Assembly: GCA_016787705.1 (NCBI GenBank)
Contig: JAEUTP010000017.1
Location: 443,511-507,510, forward strand
DNA: 64,000 nucleotides
Origin: Bacteroidia bacterium
GTDB taxonomy: Bacteria; Bacteroidota; Bacteroidia; B-17B0; Aurantibacillaceae
Direction of reading: 5' to 3'
The notes below the pieces were generated by a model. It was not told the origin of the DNA. It saw only the letters and a program-made list of their open reading frames with translations, and ran no database searches. A program made the position numbers and the translations under genes. Positions 9,226 through 18,588 of this stretch are shown here, in pieces. Numbering within the stretch: the stretch's first letter is position 1; the number at the start of each line of letters is the position of its first letter.

Positions 9226-9245
9226 ATTTATTTATTATTTTTTTT

Positions 9246-9279
9246 ACCTACTCTATTAAAGCTTTTCGGTTTACGCTTT
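9246..9279 (-). promoter_or_regulatory. Shared leader motif, copy A
   Basis: A 34-bp element identical at 32 of 34 positions to 11844-11877. Read on the minus strand it forms AAAGC, a 12-nt loop and GCTTT (9275-9279 with 9258-9262), followed by AGAGTAGGT close to the start codon. An ACC in the loop could pair with the downstream GGT. Its position between two surface-protein genes suggests a cis-acting RNA element or operator. Function unknown. Confidence 0.6.
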
Positions 9280-9284
9280 TATAT

Positions 9285-9321
9285 TTTCCTGTGCATCATA
9301 TTTACAATGATGCACAGGAAA
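9285..9321. terminator. Perfect 15-bp hairpin between surface-protein genes
   Basis: The arms 9285-9299 and 9307-9321 are exact inverted repeats separated by 7 nt. On the minus strand no U-run follows the stem, so it may be a processing or attenuation hairpin rather than a full intrinsic terminator of the upstream gene. Confidence 0.6.
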
Positions 9322-9333
9322 TTTTATGAATGG

Positions 9334-11820
9334 TTATTTATTAATTATTAAACGTGATCTGAATGAATGCTCACCTTCAGTTAACTCAAGAATGTAAACT
9401 CCATTTTCAATACCGTTTAAATCGACTGTTTGATTGTTTTTATTTATATCTATAGTTTTGATTGTAGCGCCATTGATTGAATAGATATTGGCTTTGTATT
9501 TTTTATCAGAGATAAATCCTTCAATTGTAATTGTAATTTTATCGCTTGCAGGGTTTGGCGAAACCTGAAATCCGTTTTCGAAAACAGTATTTTCTTTTAA
9601 GCCTGAAAGTTGTGTGTTAAATTTCCTTGCAGGATTATCAGACCAGGTGATCGTATTGCGGTAAGTTTTACATTTAACAATATCGGTAAGTATTAATGTA
9701 ACTTCCAATACATCTCCTGTTGCATATGGGCTCACAATAATGTTATTTGACGTTCCTGTTTGTTGAGTAGATGTTGTAAGATTATTAACTATCCAAGAAT
9801 AAGTAAGGCCTGCAGGAGGAGCAGTTAACGGGGCAAAAGTTGGACTAGGGAACATACCCGTTAAATTTGGTTGCGCGCTTGGGTGATTAATATATTCAAT
9901 TAACTGATCAGTAACGTTAATGTTACATGTTTGGCTACCACATGGTGTAAGAGCAACTACGGAATAAATTCCAGGCCCTTGAAAAGGGGTGTTGTATGAA
10001 CCTCCGGCAATTTGATTACCGTTATAGTACCATGTAAATTTCCATTTTCCATCGCAATTACTTAATGGATTACTGTTCCAGCCAATAGTAGGAATAGATG
10101 CCGGAGTTAAAGAGCAGTACGATACATCAGGAGGACAAGAATTGATGGTGCAATTGCTATAGCTTGTGATGCTGATCGTTTGCACAGCTTGGCAACCGGC
10201 TGCATCAAGCATGTATACAGTATAAAGCCCGCCGGTTAAAATGTTTTTTGAAGAACCTGTACCGAATGCATTTCCGTTATGTGTCCATATATAAGACGAA
10301 AAACCTGTTGGAGCAAATAAAGTAAAAGGTGTGCCGGTACAAAAAGTTGTGCCACCTGTACTTGTTGTAATAGGCCCGGCAGTTGGAGTAGTAGCACATT
10401 TTTCACAAATGTTGGTCACTGTTACTACAAAATCATTAGCAATAACGCCGGGAATTGATGTTTGCATGGCCCTTGTTATTTCAATTGGACTTTCAGTTAT
10501 AATGCTTACAACATAATTGTAAGAGTTTGGTGGAGGCATGATCGAATCCTTGCAAGTGAAACCTAATGATGAATATTTTGTAAATCTTGATTTTTTTGAA
10601 CCATCAGATCGGTGATGTAATGTTGCAAATCCTGAACCTTCAGAAAAACAATCAACGGATGTTGTTGCATATTCGATATTTGCTTTTCCTTTTCTTGTGT
10701 TGATAACAGATCCATTAGATCCAATGAGCATTGCAAATGAACTGTAAGGTAAGGCCCCAGAAGATAGCCCGGTTAAAATAAGGCCTGCAGAATTGTTTGT
10801 GATATGAGTTAATTCAGGAGCATTAGGATGGAGGTAATTGTTTGTTGAATTGGTTACCCCCCCTAACGATATAGGATTATTTAAATTATTATCTAAGCGA
10901 AAAAGAAAAACAGAATTTTGAATGTTTGTAACAATATTTCCACCAACTATATAACCATTTTGGTAATAGTGTAAAGCGGTTATATCTTCATTTGTTAATA
11001 AAGAACCACTTGAAAGACTGATTAATTTAAAACTGGTTGATATTGGTAAGCCAAAAGTACTTTCCTGGAAAGAGAAAATAAAAGACGCAGCACCTGAATT
11101 AGATGACGCTCCAAATACTTTAAATTTACCGGGCTGTCCTTCAATTATTCCCGTAGCTCTGATGTCACTAAGGCTGTTAGTTTGATATACTTTATGCCAA
11201 TCAATATTTCCATTAACAGGATTCAACTTCATAATAACTAGTTCTGCATTTCCTGTAGTGTAATTCGCATCTTTTTTTAACATGCCTACAACATATACTT
11301 TCATGTTTGATGCTTGAATAACCTGTGTTATTCTCATCGCGACATTATCTCCATCTTCAGTTGTTAGTGTAAACGATTTCTTCCAAACAACTGCCCCCGT
11401 AGCATCTGTTTTTATAAAAAAATTTGAAGCTTCAGCACCACCACCCGGTATAGCTGTCATACCACTTAATAAATAACCGGTTTCTGAGCTTGATAAAGCC
11501 GAGGCAATAGTGGTAATATGTGTTGCATATTGATTACCTGTAATGCTGTAACGTTTATTTAGCCCTGCAAGCGAGCCATCGGAGTTTAATTTTACAATTA
11601 CCGGATCTTGGATTGGTGTGGTTAAAGTGCCAAAATTTTTACTTCCTCCGGTTAAATAAAAGCTTCCATCTTTTGCAAAATGTTGAGCATCTGCTTCCAA
11701 TTCATAGATTGGGCTGTTAAAGCATAGATCATACTCTTTGATTAGTTGCGGTTGGGCTGATGTAAATAAAGTAGAAAAGCAAAACGCTGCAATAATACTT
11801 TTCAGTTGTGGTTTTTTCAT
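9334..11820 (-). CDS. Large secreted protein with T9SS type A sorting domain
   Basis: An 828-residue exported protein with a signal peptide (residues 1-22). Residues 30-470 contain repeating beta segments resembling a beta-propeller-like N-terminal region common in T9SS cargo. The centre has Ig/PKD-like modules rich in cysteine (about residues 480-650). The last 80 residues are a type A sorting domain (VSPNPASDKITI near residue 755, GVYILEL near residue 805). It is probably surface attached and possibly adhesive; no catalytic motif is visible. The gene has its own -7 element 113 bp upstream and carries the shared leader motif between that promoter and the ATG. Confidence 0.83.
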   Translation of the reverse strand: MKKPQLKSIIAAFCFSTLFTSAQPQLIKEYDLCFNSPIYELEADAQHFAKDGSFYLTGGSKNFGTLTTPIQDPVIVKLNSDGSLAGLNKRYSITGNQYATHITTIASALSSSETGYLLSGMTAIPGGGAEASNFFIKTDATGAVVWKKSFTLTTEDGDNVAMRITQVIQASNMKVYVVGMLKKDANYTTGNAELVIMKLNPVNGNIDWHKVYQTNSLSDIRATGIIEGQPGKFKVFGASSNSGAASFIFSFQESTFGLPISTSFKLISLSSGSLLTNEDITALHYYQNGYIVGGNIVTNIQNSVFLFRLDNNLNNPISLGGVTNSTNNYLHPNAPELTHITNNSAGLILTGLSSGALPYSSFAMLIGSNGSVINTRKGKANIEYATTSVDCFSEGSGFATLHHRSDGSKKSRFTKYSSLGFTCKDSIMPPPNSYNYVVSIITESPIEITRAMQTSIPGVIANDFVVTVTNICEKCATTPTAGPITTSTGGTTFCTGTPFTLFAPTGFSSYIWTHNGNAFGTGSSKNILTGGLYTVYMLDAAGCQAVQTISITSYSNCTINSCPPDVSYCSLTPASIPTIGWNSNPLSNCDGKWKFTWYYNGNQIAGGSYNTPFQGPGIYSVVALTPCGSQTCNINVTDQLIEYINHPSAQPNLTGMFPSPTFAPLTAPPAGLTYSWIVNNLTTSTQQTGTSNNIIVSPYATGDVLEVTLILTDIVKCKTYRNTITWSDNPARKFNTQLSGLKENTVFENGFQVSPNPASDKITITIEGFISDKKYKANIYSINGATIKTIDINKNNQTVDLNGIENGVYILELTEGEHSFRSRLIINK

Positions 11821-11843
11821 GAAAAATGTGAATTAATTTTTTC

Positions 11844-11877
11844 ACCTACTCTGTTAAAGCTTTTCGGTTTTCGCTTT
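11844..11877 (-). promoter_or_regulatory. Shared leader motif, copy B
   Basis: Second copy of the 34-bp element at 9246-9279 (two mismatches). The hairpin arms are 11873-11877 and 11856-11860 around a 12-nt loop. It lies between the probable -7 element at 11934-11941 and the start codon at 11820, so it would sit in the 5' untranslated RNA. Confidence 0.6.
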
Positions 11878-11933
11878 GAGATTTTTTAGTGTTAAAATCT
11901 TTGATTAAGAGCAATGTGATTTTAAACACAAAG

Positions 11934-11941
11934 CAAACTTA
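11934..11941 (-). promoter_or_regulatory. Bacteroidota -7 element (TAAGTTTG)
   Basis: The minus strand matches TAnnTTTG exactly, in the 259-bp gap upstream of the 828-residue surface protein gene. It would give an untranslated leader of roughly 105 nt that contains the shared motif. Confidence 0.45.
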
Positions 11942-12079
11942 CAATGCTTTAAAAGCTTTTTTTAGAAGATTTAAATTCGTAGACAAAAAGGAGAAAAACG
12001 ATAGGCGAAAATTTAAATTCGCTAAAAGATAATAGAGTGGGAGAGTTTATAATCTACGTGAATACACGTATAACAAAAG

Positions 12080-12826
12080 CTACAGGTCTTGAATTAGTTT
12101 CATTACCTGTTCTTTCTTTCGTGTTGAAACAGGAACACTTGATTCGTCTTTCATAATGATCATATGATCACTCTTTTCAAAACAAAATAAATAATTCATA
12201 TTTATTAAATGAGATTGATGTACCCGCATAAATCCATTTTCTGAAAGCATTTCGTCAAAATCTTTAATAAGCTTGGATACAATTACTTTTTTGCCATCGC
12301 TTAAAAAAATAGTCGTATAACTTCCTTCAGATTCCATTCTGATAATTTCAGATGACTGAACAGCGTATATTTTGTCGAGCGTTTTAAGAACGATCTTTTT
12401 GTTTTTATTTAAAGGCTCAGATACATTGTGCGATAAGGCCGTTAATTGTATGCGTATATCTTCGTTATTAATGGTTTCTTTAGCTTTTTTTAAAGCGGTC
12501 ATAAAATCCACCGGTGAAATAGGCTTAAGCAGGTAATCGATGGCACTATACTTAAACGCGTTTATAGCAAATTGCTCGTGTGCGGTAATAAAAATAACTT
12601 TTAATGCAATGCCATTCAATCGGTTTAAGAGATCAAACCCTGTTCCATCCTGCATTTGTACGTCTAAAAATATCAGATCCGGTTTGTGTTGTAAAATTGC
12701 TGTATACCCGGTTTCAACAGAATTAGCTGTTGCAACCACTTTTATTTCCATTTTAGATAGGCTTATCAGGTTTAAGATCAATTCAACACTGTTAGCCTCA
12801 TCATCAATTATTAATGTGTTTATCAT
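12080..12826 (-). CDS. LytTR family response regulator
   Basis: A 248-residue two-component response regulator. The receiver domain (residues 1-120) has the acidic pair Asp8-Asp9, the phospho-acceptor Asp55 in LIFLDVQMQDG, and the conserved lysine in LLKPIS. The C-terminal LytTR DNA-binding domain (residues 145-245) shows the typical ...SEGSYTTIFL... and FMRVHQSHLINM segments. It overlaps the 3' end of the histidine kinase gene by 23 bp, so the two are one operon. The adjacent surface-protein genes, two with a shared leader motif, are plausible targets, but nothing in the sequence proves it. Confidence 0.93.
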   Translation of the reverse strand: MINTLIIDDEANSVELILNLISLSKMEIKVVATANSVETGYTAILQHKPDLIFLDVQMQDGTGFDLLNRLNGIALKVIFITAHEQFAINAFKYSAIDYLLKPISPVDFMTALKKAKETINNEDIRIQLTALSHNVSEPLNKNKKIVLKTLDKIYAVQSSEIIRMESEGSYTTIFLSDGKKVIVSKLIKDFDEMLSENGFMRVHQSHLINMNYLFCFEKSDHMIIMKDESSVPVSTRKKEQVMKLIQDL

Positions 12827-14768
12827 AACTTAATAGTTCTTTAAATTGAACCGAGAACTTTACTTTAACGCCTGTAGTGTTAAGATCCAAATCTTTCTTA
12901 TCAATTAATTCAATTATTGGTTCTTTTTTAATGTTATTGAAGAGAATCTGCATACGCTCGCCAGTTATAGTCATGGCTAAAGATTCATGCTTTGGTTCAG
13001 AATAGGATTTTAATTTTTTAGAAGCGTTTAATCCTATGCCATCATCTTCAATAATGTATTCCAGCTCTTTATTGTTTTTATTAAAGGTAATATTAATAGT
13101 TCCTTTTCCTGTTTTATAAAATATGCCATGTTCAATGGCGTTTTCTATAAAAGGCTGGGCCATCATGGGCGGCAATAAAGTGGTTTCTGTGTCTATTTCT
13201 TTATCAACAATTAAATTATATTCAAATTTATTGTCAAAACGTAATTGTTGTAATTTTAAATAATGTTCTAAAAATTTTAATTCTGATTCGAGTGTTATAA
13301 AATCCTTTCTCGAAAATTCAAGGATCATCCTTATCATTTCTGCAAACTGTGATAAATATATTCCGGCCTGCAATACATTTTTCTTAAAAATATAATTTTG
13401 AATAGCATTTAAGGAGTTGAAAATAAAGTGTGGGTTCATTTGTGACAACAAAAGCTTTTGTTCTAAAAGAATTGATCTTTGCTTCGTTCGCAATTTGCTT
13501 TGACGTACGAGGAGTAAAGATATTATGGATGCCAGAATGAAAAATCCGGAAATACTTGCTAATATTAATCGGCTGCGTTTTAATTCTTCTTCTGAGGCTA
13601 ATTGTAACTTTTCATTTTCTTTTTTATCGATTGCCTTTTGTTTATCAAATGTATATTCGAGTTCTTTTCGCATAATTTTTTTTCTCGTTTCTAAACTACT
13701 CGAACTATCCACCATCTTAAAAAGTAATTCATGTAGTTCAAGCGATTTTTTGTATTGGCCAAGAATCTTATATGAATTATATAGTATTCTAGATGATTCA
13801 GTTATACCTTCTGATCTTAGTCGTTTTGCTATTGTTAAGGCCGTCTCTCCATATTTAATAGCTTCTGTAACTTTACCGCTCATATAAGCGTTATTAGCCA
13901 GCTCGGTCATAAAACCTGCAATTGAAGAACTGTCGCCAAAATTGCTCGACAGATCCAAACCCTTTATGAATAGAATTTTGGCTTTTTCGTGCTCTCCTTC
14001 GGTATCATAATTTATTGCCAAATTCCTAAGGCAATATAGTTTTAATCCAATATGATCAACGCGTTCTGCAATTGTCAAGCTTTTTTCAAAGTATTTCTGG
14101 CTGAGTTTAATGCTATCCTCCTGAGATAAAGCAATGCCCATATTCATAAAGGAGTAGGCTATTCCTTCCTGATCATTAAGCTGCTCGAAAGTAACAAGTG
14201 CTTTTTTAGAATAATATTGTGCCAATTTAAATTCATGAAGATTAAGATAAATTGTAGTGAAACTCAGATAGGTCCATGCGATATTTTTTTTGTCATTTAG
14301 TTCCTCAAAGGTTTTTAAGCCTTTGTTAAAGCAATCCATGGCGGCCGTAATGTCGCCTTGTTCCTGATACATATTTCCGACATTGAATATAGCTTTAGCG
14401 TACTCTCTTTTGTAACCTCCTATTAGATATAAGTCTGAAGTTTGTTTAAATAGTTTAATAGCTGTAGTAAATTTTCCTTTTTTAAAGAAGACGCCTCCTT
14501 GTGTATTAAGAGCATGAGCCATACCAAGTATGTTTTTTTTCTTTTTAGCATGGTCGAATAATATTTGTGAGAAATAATAGGCGCTATCTGGTTGAGAATG
14601 TAAATAACCATCAAAAGCAATATCATACATTGCCTGTAGTCTAATGGAATCGGAGTGTTTTGGATTATTCCATATTTTCCATAAACTATCAAGATTTACT
14701 TGAGAGAAACCAAGGGTAGAAGAACAGAATAGAAAAAGAAGATATGGTAAACGCCCAAACGATCTCAT
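12804..14768 (-). CDS. TPR-containing sensor histidine kinase (LytS/YehU type)
   Basis: A 654-residue membrane histidine kinase. A signal peptide is followed by TPR repeats at residues 55-340, probably periplasmic. A coiled coil leads to one transmembrane helix near residues 395-415. The PF06580-type kinase core has the phospho-accepting His447 in MNPHFIFNSLNAIQ, the N-box PFIENAIEHG and the G-box DDGIGL. This kinase family pairs with LytTR regulators, as encoded here by the overlapping downstream gene. The TPR sensor suggests binding of a protein or peptide ligand. Confidence 0.92.
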   Translation of the reverse strand: MRSFGRLPYLLFLFCSSTLGFSQVNLDSLWKIWNNPKHSDSIRLQAMYDIAFDGYLHSQPDSAYYFSQILFDHAKKKKNILGMAHALNTQGGVFFKKGKFTTAIKLFKQTSDLYLIGGYKREYAKAIFNVGNMYQEQGDITAAMDCFNKGLKTFEELNDKKNIAWTYLSFTTIYLNLHEFKLAQYYSKKALVTFEQLNDQEGIAYSFMNMGIALSQEDSIKLSQKYFEKSLTIAERVDHIGLKLYCLRNLAINYDTEGEHEKAKILFIKGLDLSSNFGDSSSIAGFMTELANNAYMSGKVTEAIKYGETALTIAKRLRSEGITESSRILYNSYKILGQYKKSLELHELLFKMVDSSSSLETRKKIMRKELEYTFDKQKAIDKKENEKLQLASEEELKRSRLILASISGFFILASIISLLLVRQSKLRTKQRSILLEQKLLLSQMNPHFIFNSLNAIQNYIFKKNVLQAGIYLSQFAEMIRMILEFSRKDFITLESELKFLEHYLKLQQLRFDNKFEYNLIVDKEIDTETTLLPPMMAQPFIENAIEHGIFYKTGKGTINITFNKNNKELEYIIEDDGIGLNASKKLKSYSEPKHESLAMTITGERMQILFNNIKKEPIIELIDKKDLDLNTTGVKVKFSVQFKELLSYDKHINN

Positions 14769-15014
14769 ACTTTAAAAGTAGAATTAATATTAGATTAATC
14801 AAATCAATAATTTATTTAGAGATTGTTTAAATTTACTCTGAAATAAAAGTTACAGTGTAAAACAAAACAATATTAATGGTTTAAACGGTTTAGTGAATTA
14901 AATATTGTTTACTGGAATTGTTTTGTTTATAAGCGGTAAATTGAGCTAATAAAACTATGTTATTAAATGCGTATAAAATTCCTAGTTAATAGAAAGTAGG
15001 GTTGTTTTTTGTAT
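14769..15014. other. Intergenic region, no gene seen
   Basis: A 246-bp AT-rich gap upstream of the histidine kinase gene. I find no open frame, no clear TAnnTTTG element facing the kinase and no strong hairpin. Confidence 0.5.
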
Positions 15015-15758
15015 TTATTCAAGCTTTACCTCATTAAATTTTTCCGGTTTATAAATCTCAGGACTTAGCTCTTTCGGAAATTTAATATCAAAGTACTTTT
15101 CAATTGTCTCCAGCTTACCATCTGTTTTGAAGGTGATGGTTTTGGCCACCCAATAATTGTTTATCTTTTCATACTCGCCAAACGTACAATCGGTAACAGA
15201 GTTTTTTCTGGCGTAAATTATTTTGTGAAGGTATAATCGCTCTGCATCTATCCAAAATTGTTTGCTGGTTGTATCATTTTTTTGAGCACCTACTACAAAT
15301 ACTTTTCTTCCATTAAAAATATCTTCACGCACTAATTTTAAATTAAAACCTAACGAATCAAATAAATGAGCAGTTACTTGTGGTTTTAAAAAATAAACAT
15401 CAAAAGCGCCTAATAATAATTCATGGATCTTTGGCTTTGAAAATGGTTCTTTGTCTTCGGTAAAACCAAAAACTTTTTGATCGGTAAATAAGATTCCATT
15501 CTTTGAATCTTTAGTGTTAAACTTGATTAATAATTTTCCGGGAAAGGTTCCGGCCTCATGCCAGATCTCCATTTTTTCTTCTTTACCATCTTTTATAAAA
15601 TGGGTTTCCTGGCTAAATGTAAAGTGTTTATACCATTTTTTGCCTCCGTCATAAGCTTTGTACATGGCCGTTATAACAGCATTACCATTTTTATATTTTT
15701 GTGCAGTGGCATTAAAACAAAACGTAAAAAGCAACAAATAAAAAGCGATGACTTTCAT
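15015..15758 (-). CDS. Secreted LolA-like hypothetical protein
   Basis: A 247-residue exported protein with a signal peptide (residues 1-19, ending NATAQ). The rest resembles the LolA/LolB-like half-barrel proteins of Bacteroidota: an early helix with AVITAMYKAYDGGK, then alternating strands that end in a long sheet (FWIDAERLYLHKI and WVAKTITFKTDG). Such proteins bind lipids or lipoproteins in the periplasm, but specific partners are not encoded next to it. It stands alone between the kinase gene and the M43 protease gene. The fold assignment is inference from pattern only. Confidence 0.65.
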   Translation of the reverse strand: MKVIAFYLLLFTFCFNATAQKYKNGNAVITAMYKAYDGGKKWYKHFTFSQETHFIKDGKEEKMEIWHEAGTFPGKLLIKFNTKDSKNGILFTDQKVFGFTEDKEPFSKPKIHELLLGAFDVYFLKPQVTAHLFDSLGFNLKLVREDIFNGRKVFVVGAQKNDTTSKQFWIDAERLYLHKIIYARKNSVTDCTFGEYEKINNYWVAKTITFKTDGKLETIEKYFDIKFPKELSPEIYKPEKFNEVKLE

Positions 15759-15775
15759 AAACGTTATAAAATAAA

Positions 15776-15805
15776 AAAGCAGGCACTGTAAACAACACCT
15801 GCTTT
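15776..15805 (-). terminator. Intrinsic terminator of the M43 protease gene
   Basis: AAAGCAGG and CCTGCTTT form an 8-bp stem. On the minus strand a T6 run follows. It lies just past the stop codon of the M43 protease gene. Confidence 0.85.
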
Positions 15806-15823
15806 CAAAATTAAAAATTCAAA

Positions 15824-17941
15824 TTAATTAACAATAACTTTTTTGGTCATTTTAATACCATTCATTTCAAAATTTAAGAAATAGATGCCCTGGGCCAGTT
15901 TGCTGCTTTCGTTAATTTTAATTTCATGTACGCCTGCCGAAAAATATTTTGCAGGTACATTTAAAATTGTAGCGCCTGTAACTGAAGTTAACTTATAAGA
16001 AACAGTTGCTTCATTAGATAAGTGAAATTTAAGATTAAACGCCGAGTTGGTAGGGTTTGGATATACGCTTAAACCAATAGCTTGCGTTATTTCGTTGATG
16101 CCATTTGGTGTATCAAAATTAATTTCATCCAAATACATTCTGTTTCCATTACCTGTGCCATTTACATCTTCTTTAAAATTAAAGCGAATTAATACATTGT
16201 TTATGTTTAAGAAGTTTACAAAATTTGGATGCGCCGTAAGATCGTATAGAACCCACTGTGATGCCGATGGTGTAAATAAAGCGCTGCTTGTTCCACCCGA
16301 ACCGCTGGCTAAGGCAGAAGTTGTAGGTACCCATATATCACTCCATGTGCCACCACAATCTTTACTTGCCTGTACTTTAAACTGATCTTTATTATTAGCA
16401 TCCTTTCTTGCGTAAGCATATTTAAAAGTATAAACAGCGCCGGGGTTATTTAAGAAGTCATATAACGGACTTTCTAAGGTAGCTTCAGTATTTGCAGGAA
16501 AAGTTTCAGCGTTAACAAACATAGATTGCGAGCCGTTTGAGCCGGTTGTATTTGTAATATCCCATGTGTAAGTTGGATTGGTTGGAGAAATTAATGACCA
16601 AAAACCAGGAAGTGTAGCAGCTTCAAAACTTTCTGAATTTGCCGAAGAAATTTCGGTAATTCCATTTAAAACTGTTACTACAATTGTTTTATTATCGCTA
16701 CCGCTTGCAGTTGAAACAAGGCAATTTACAGTTACTGTACCAACTGTGTTAAATGTTGCTGTAGTAGCCGGCGCTGCTGGATTGCCAATAACAACGCCGC
16801 TTCCCGCAGTCCACAAAAAGCTCGATGGAGTAGCGTTGGATGTGAATGATACCAGCGATAATGAAGCGCCGGAGCAAACCGTTGTTGATGGTAGTGCCGA
16901 AATATCCAGAAAAGGAATGCAATTTGTAGTGCCGGTTGTAATACCCGTGGCGGCTAAATTAGAAGGACTTGATAAATTGTTTCTTTGTGCCGTTGTACTA
17001 TTTAATGCTGTATTCATGCGCACTGCCTGGCCAATTGTAAACATGCGTGAGCAATACGAGTAATCCATATAATTTTGAACATTTTCAGTAATGCCTGCAT
17101 TACAGATAATAGCGTTGGTTAATGCGCAACTTGTAAACCCTTTGGTAATTGGTGTATCACTAACGCCATCGTTTCCGCAAGCAACACCCGGTTGATTGGT
17201 GCTACCCCAAACATGAGGTAAATTTAACCAGTGACCAACTTCGTGTGTTAAAGCTCTTGAGGTTCCTACATTTCCTGTTCCGATACTACCCACATAAGTA
17301 CTTAAAATAACAATGGCATCAGCTGCAGCAGGTACACCTGAGCCTGGCAGGTAAGTATAGCCGGCAGCACCACTGCTAATGGATTTTACTACATACACAT
17401 TTAAATATTTATTGCGAGGCCATGAATAGGTATAATCACCAAAAGAGTTCGATGTCCAGTTTGTTTTAGCATCCCAATGCCTGATAATGCCATTTGTACA
17501 ATTACCGTTTGGATCAATAGTTGCCAATTCAAATTGAATTTGCGCATTGCCTATTGAATTGGTGAACTGAGGCACAACGATATTCGTATCGGCATTTTGT
17601 TTATTATAATCGCGTGTTAAAATCTTTACCGCATCAATTACCTGAGCATCCGAAATACATTCGGTGCCTCCCTGGTGCAGGATGTGAAACACTACAGGTA
17701 TAGTATAAATTGGAGCAGCTGCAGAAGCACTTTTTTGTAAAAGGTTGCTTTGTTTATAGCCGGTTTTATATTGCTCAGCATCAAGGTCGCTGGCTTCCTG
17801 CTGCAATTTATCAAATTGAACTTTTAGCTCAGGATGTTTTGCAAACCACTCGTTTTGTGCTTCTGTAGAGCCACAAAGATGGGATTGACCAAAAAAATTT
17901 GCAGCAAAAAGCATGGCCATAGAAAAAAATAATATACGCAT
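15824..17941 (-). CDS. Secreted M43 (pappalysin-like) metalloprotease with T9SS sorting domain
   Basis: A 705-residue exported zinc protease. The signal peptide covers residues 1-18. The catalytic domain spans about residues 75-310, with the zinc motif HEVGHWLNLPH at residues 233-243 and a Met-turn (MDYSYCSRMF) near residue 291. A PKD-like Ig module follows (residues 345-430), then a MAM/ConA-like beta-sandwich (about residues 440-610). The C-terminus is a type A sorting domain (YPNPTNSAFN, ending KKVIVN). It is released or anchored at the surface by the T9SS and probably digests environmental proteins. It is monocistronic with a strong terminator. Confidence 0.93.
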   Translation of the reverse strand: MRILFFSMAMLFAANFFGQSHLCGSTEAQNEWFAKHPELKVQFDKLQQEASDLDAEQYKTGYKQSNLLQKSASAAAPIYTIPVVFHILHQGGTECISDAQVIDAVKILTRDYNKQNADTNIVVPQFTNSIGNAQIQFELATIDPNGNCTNGIIRHWDAKTNWTSNSFGDYTYSWPRNKYLNVYVVKSISSGAAGYTYLPGSGVPAAADAIVILSTYVGSIGTGNVGTSRALTHEVGHWLNLPHVWGSTNQPGVACGNDGVSDTPITKGFTSCALTNAIICNAGITENVQNYMDYSYCSRMFTIGQAVRMNTALNSTTAQRNNLSSPSNLAATGITTGTTNCIPFLDISALPSTTVCSGASLSLVSFTSNATPSSFLWTAGSGVVIGNPAAPATTATFNTVGTVTVNCLVSTASGSDNKTIVVTVLNGITEISSANSESFEAATLPGFWSLISPTNPTYTWDITNTTGSNGSQSMFVNAETFPANTEATLESPLYDFLNNPGAVYTFKYAYARKDANNKDQFKVQASKDCGGTWSDIWVPTTSALASGSGGTSSALFTPSASQWVLYDLTAHPNFVNFLNINNVLIRFNFKEDVNGTGNGNRMYLDEINFDTPNGINEITQAIGLSVYPNPTNSAFNLKFHLSNEATVSYKLTSVTGATILNVPAKYFSAGVHEIKINESSKLAQGIYFLNFEMNGIKMTKKVIVN

Positions 17942-18000
17942 GATATAGTTTATTTAATATTTAATGAAAGTTACAAAAAAAAATCGATAAGTTTTTAAAA

Positions 18001-18492
18001 TTAATCAACCTCCAGTTGTAACTCGCAGGTTATTTCGCTGGTTCCTTTTTTATCCCACACCCTTGATTTCCAGGTATATTTATCGCCTTTTACTGAACCC
18101 TCGGTAGGAGCTGTAAACTCAATAGAAAGCGCTTCTTCAGCTAATTTTGTTTCAACACCTGTTGAATCGTAAGATGAAAAAAGATCAGGTATATCTAAAA
18201 CTGTTTTTCCTTTATTATCCACAACCAAAATAGATGCACCTGGATAAGCCATTCCTTCAACGGCTTTAAAACCGCTAACCCCTGTAAACACTAACGATAA
18301 TTTTTCGCCCGGTTTAATTTTAACATCTGTTGTTCTTTTATCGCCTTTTACCAGGTACGAATCTGCTACGGTAAAGCCATTATATTTTATACTTAAGCCC
18401 GAAAGAAGATCTTTTTTTACACCTACCGAACACGAAAATGCCATTAATAATGCAATTACCAAAAGGCTTAATTTAGTCTTAGTTTTTTTCAT
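18001..18492 (-). CDS. Hypothetical lipoprotein
   Basis: A 163-residue predicted lipoprotein. The lipoprotein signal ends in AFSC with the lipidated cysteine at residue 21. The mature part is a small beta-sandwich with no motif I recognise. It begins KKDLLSGL and includes YNGFTVADSYLV and a C-terminal SEITCELQLEV strand. It stands alone, divergent from the E1 dehydrogenase gene, and has its own -7 element. Family unknown. Confidence 0.7.
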   Translation of the reverse strand: MKKTKTKLSLLVIALLMAFSCSVGVKKDLLSGLSIKYNGFTVADSYLVKGDKRTTDVKIKPGEKLSLVFTGVSGFKAVEGMAYPGASILVVDNKGKTVLDIPDLFSSYDSTGVETKLAEEALSIEFTAPTEGSVKGDKYTWKSRVWDKKGTSEITCELQLEVD

Positions 18493-18519
18493 TTTAGTGA
18501 TTTTTTAATTTGTATAAAT

Positions 18520-18527
18520 CAAATTTA
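18520..18527 (-). promoter_or_regulatory. Bacteroidota -7 element (TAAATTTG)
   Basis: The minus strand matches TAnnTTTG, 27 bp upstream of the lipoprotein start codon. Confidence 0.5.
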
Positions 18528-18588
18528 AGATAAATGTAATGCAAATAATAATTTTTATTATTTAAGCGAAATTATCGCATAAATTATT

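Noticed and set aside
9246..11877. Leader motif as a c-di-GMP (GEMM) riboswitch
   Set aside because: The loop contains AAACC and CGAAAAGC strings that loosely recall GEMM, but the two-helix tetraloop-receptor layout is absent and the element is too short.
11981..12060. Possible extra short gene between the surface protein and regulator
   Set aside because: Only short frames with stops; the stretch holds the region downstream of the regulator and upstream promoter DNA.
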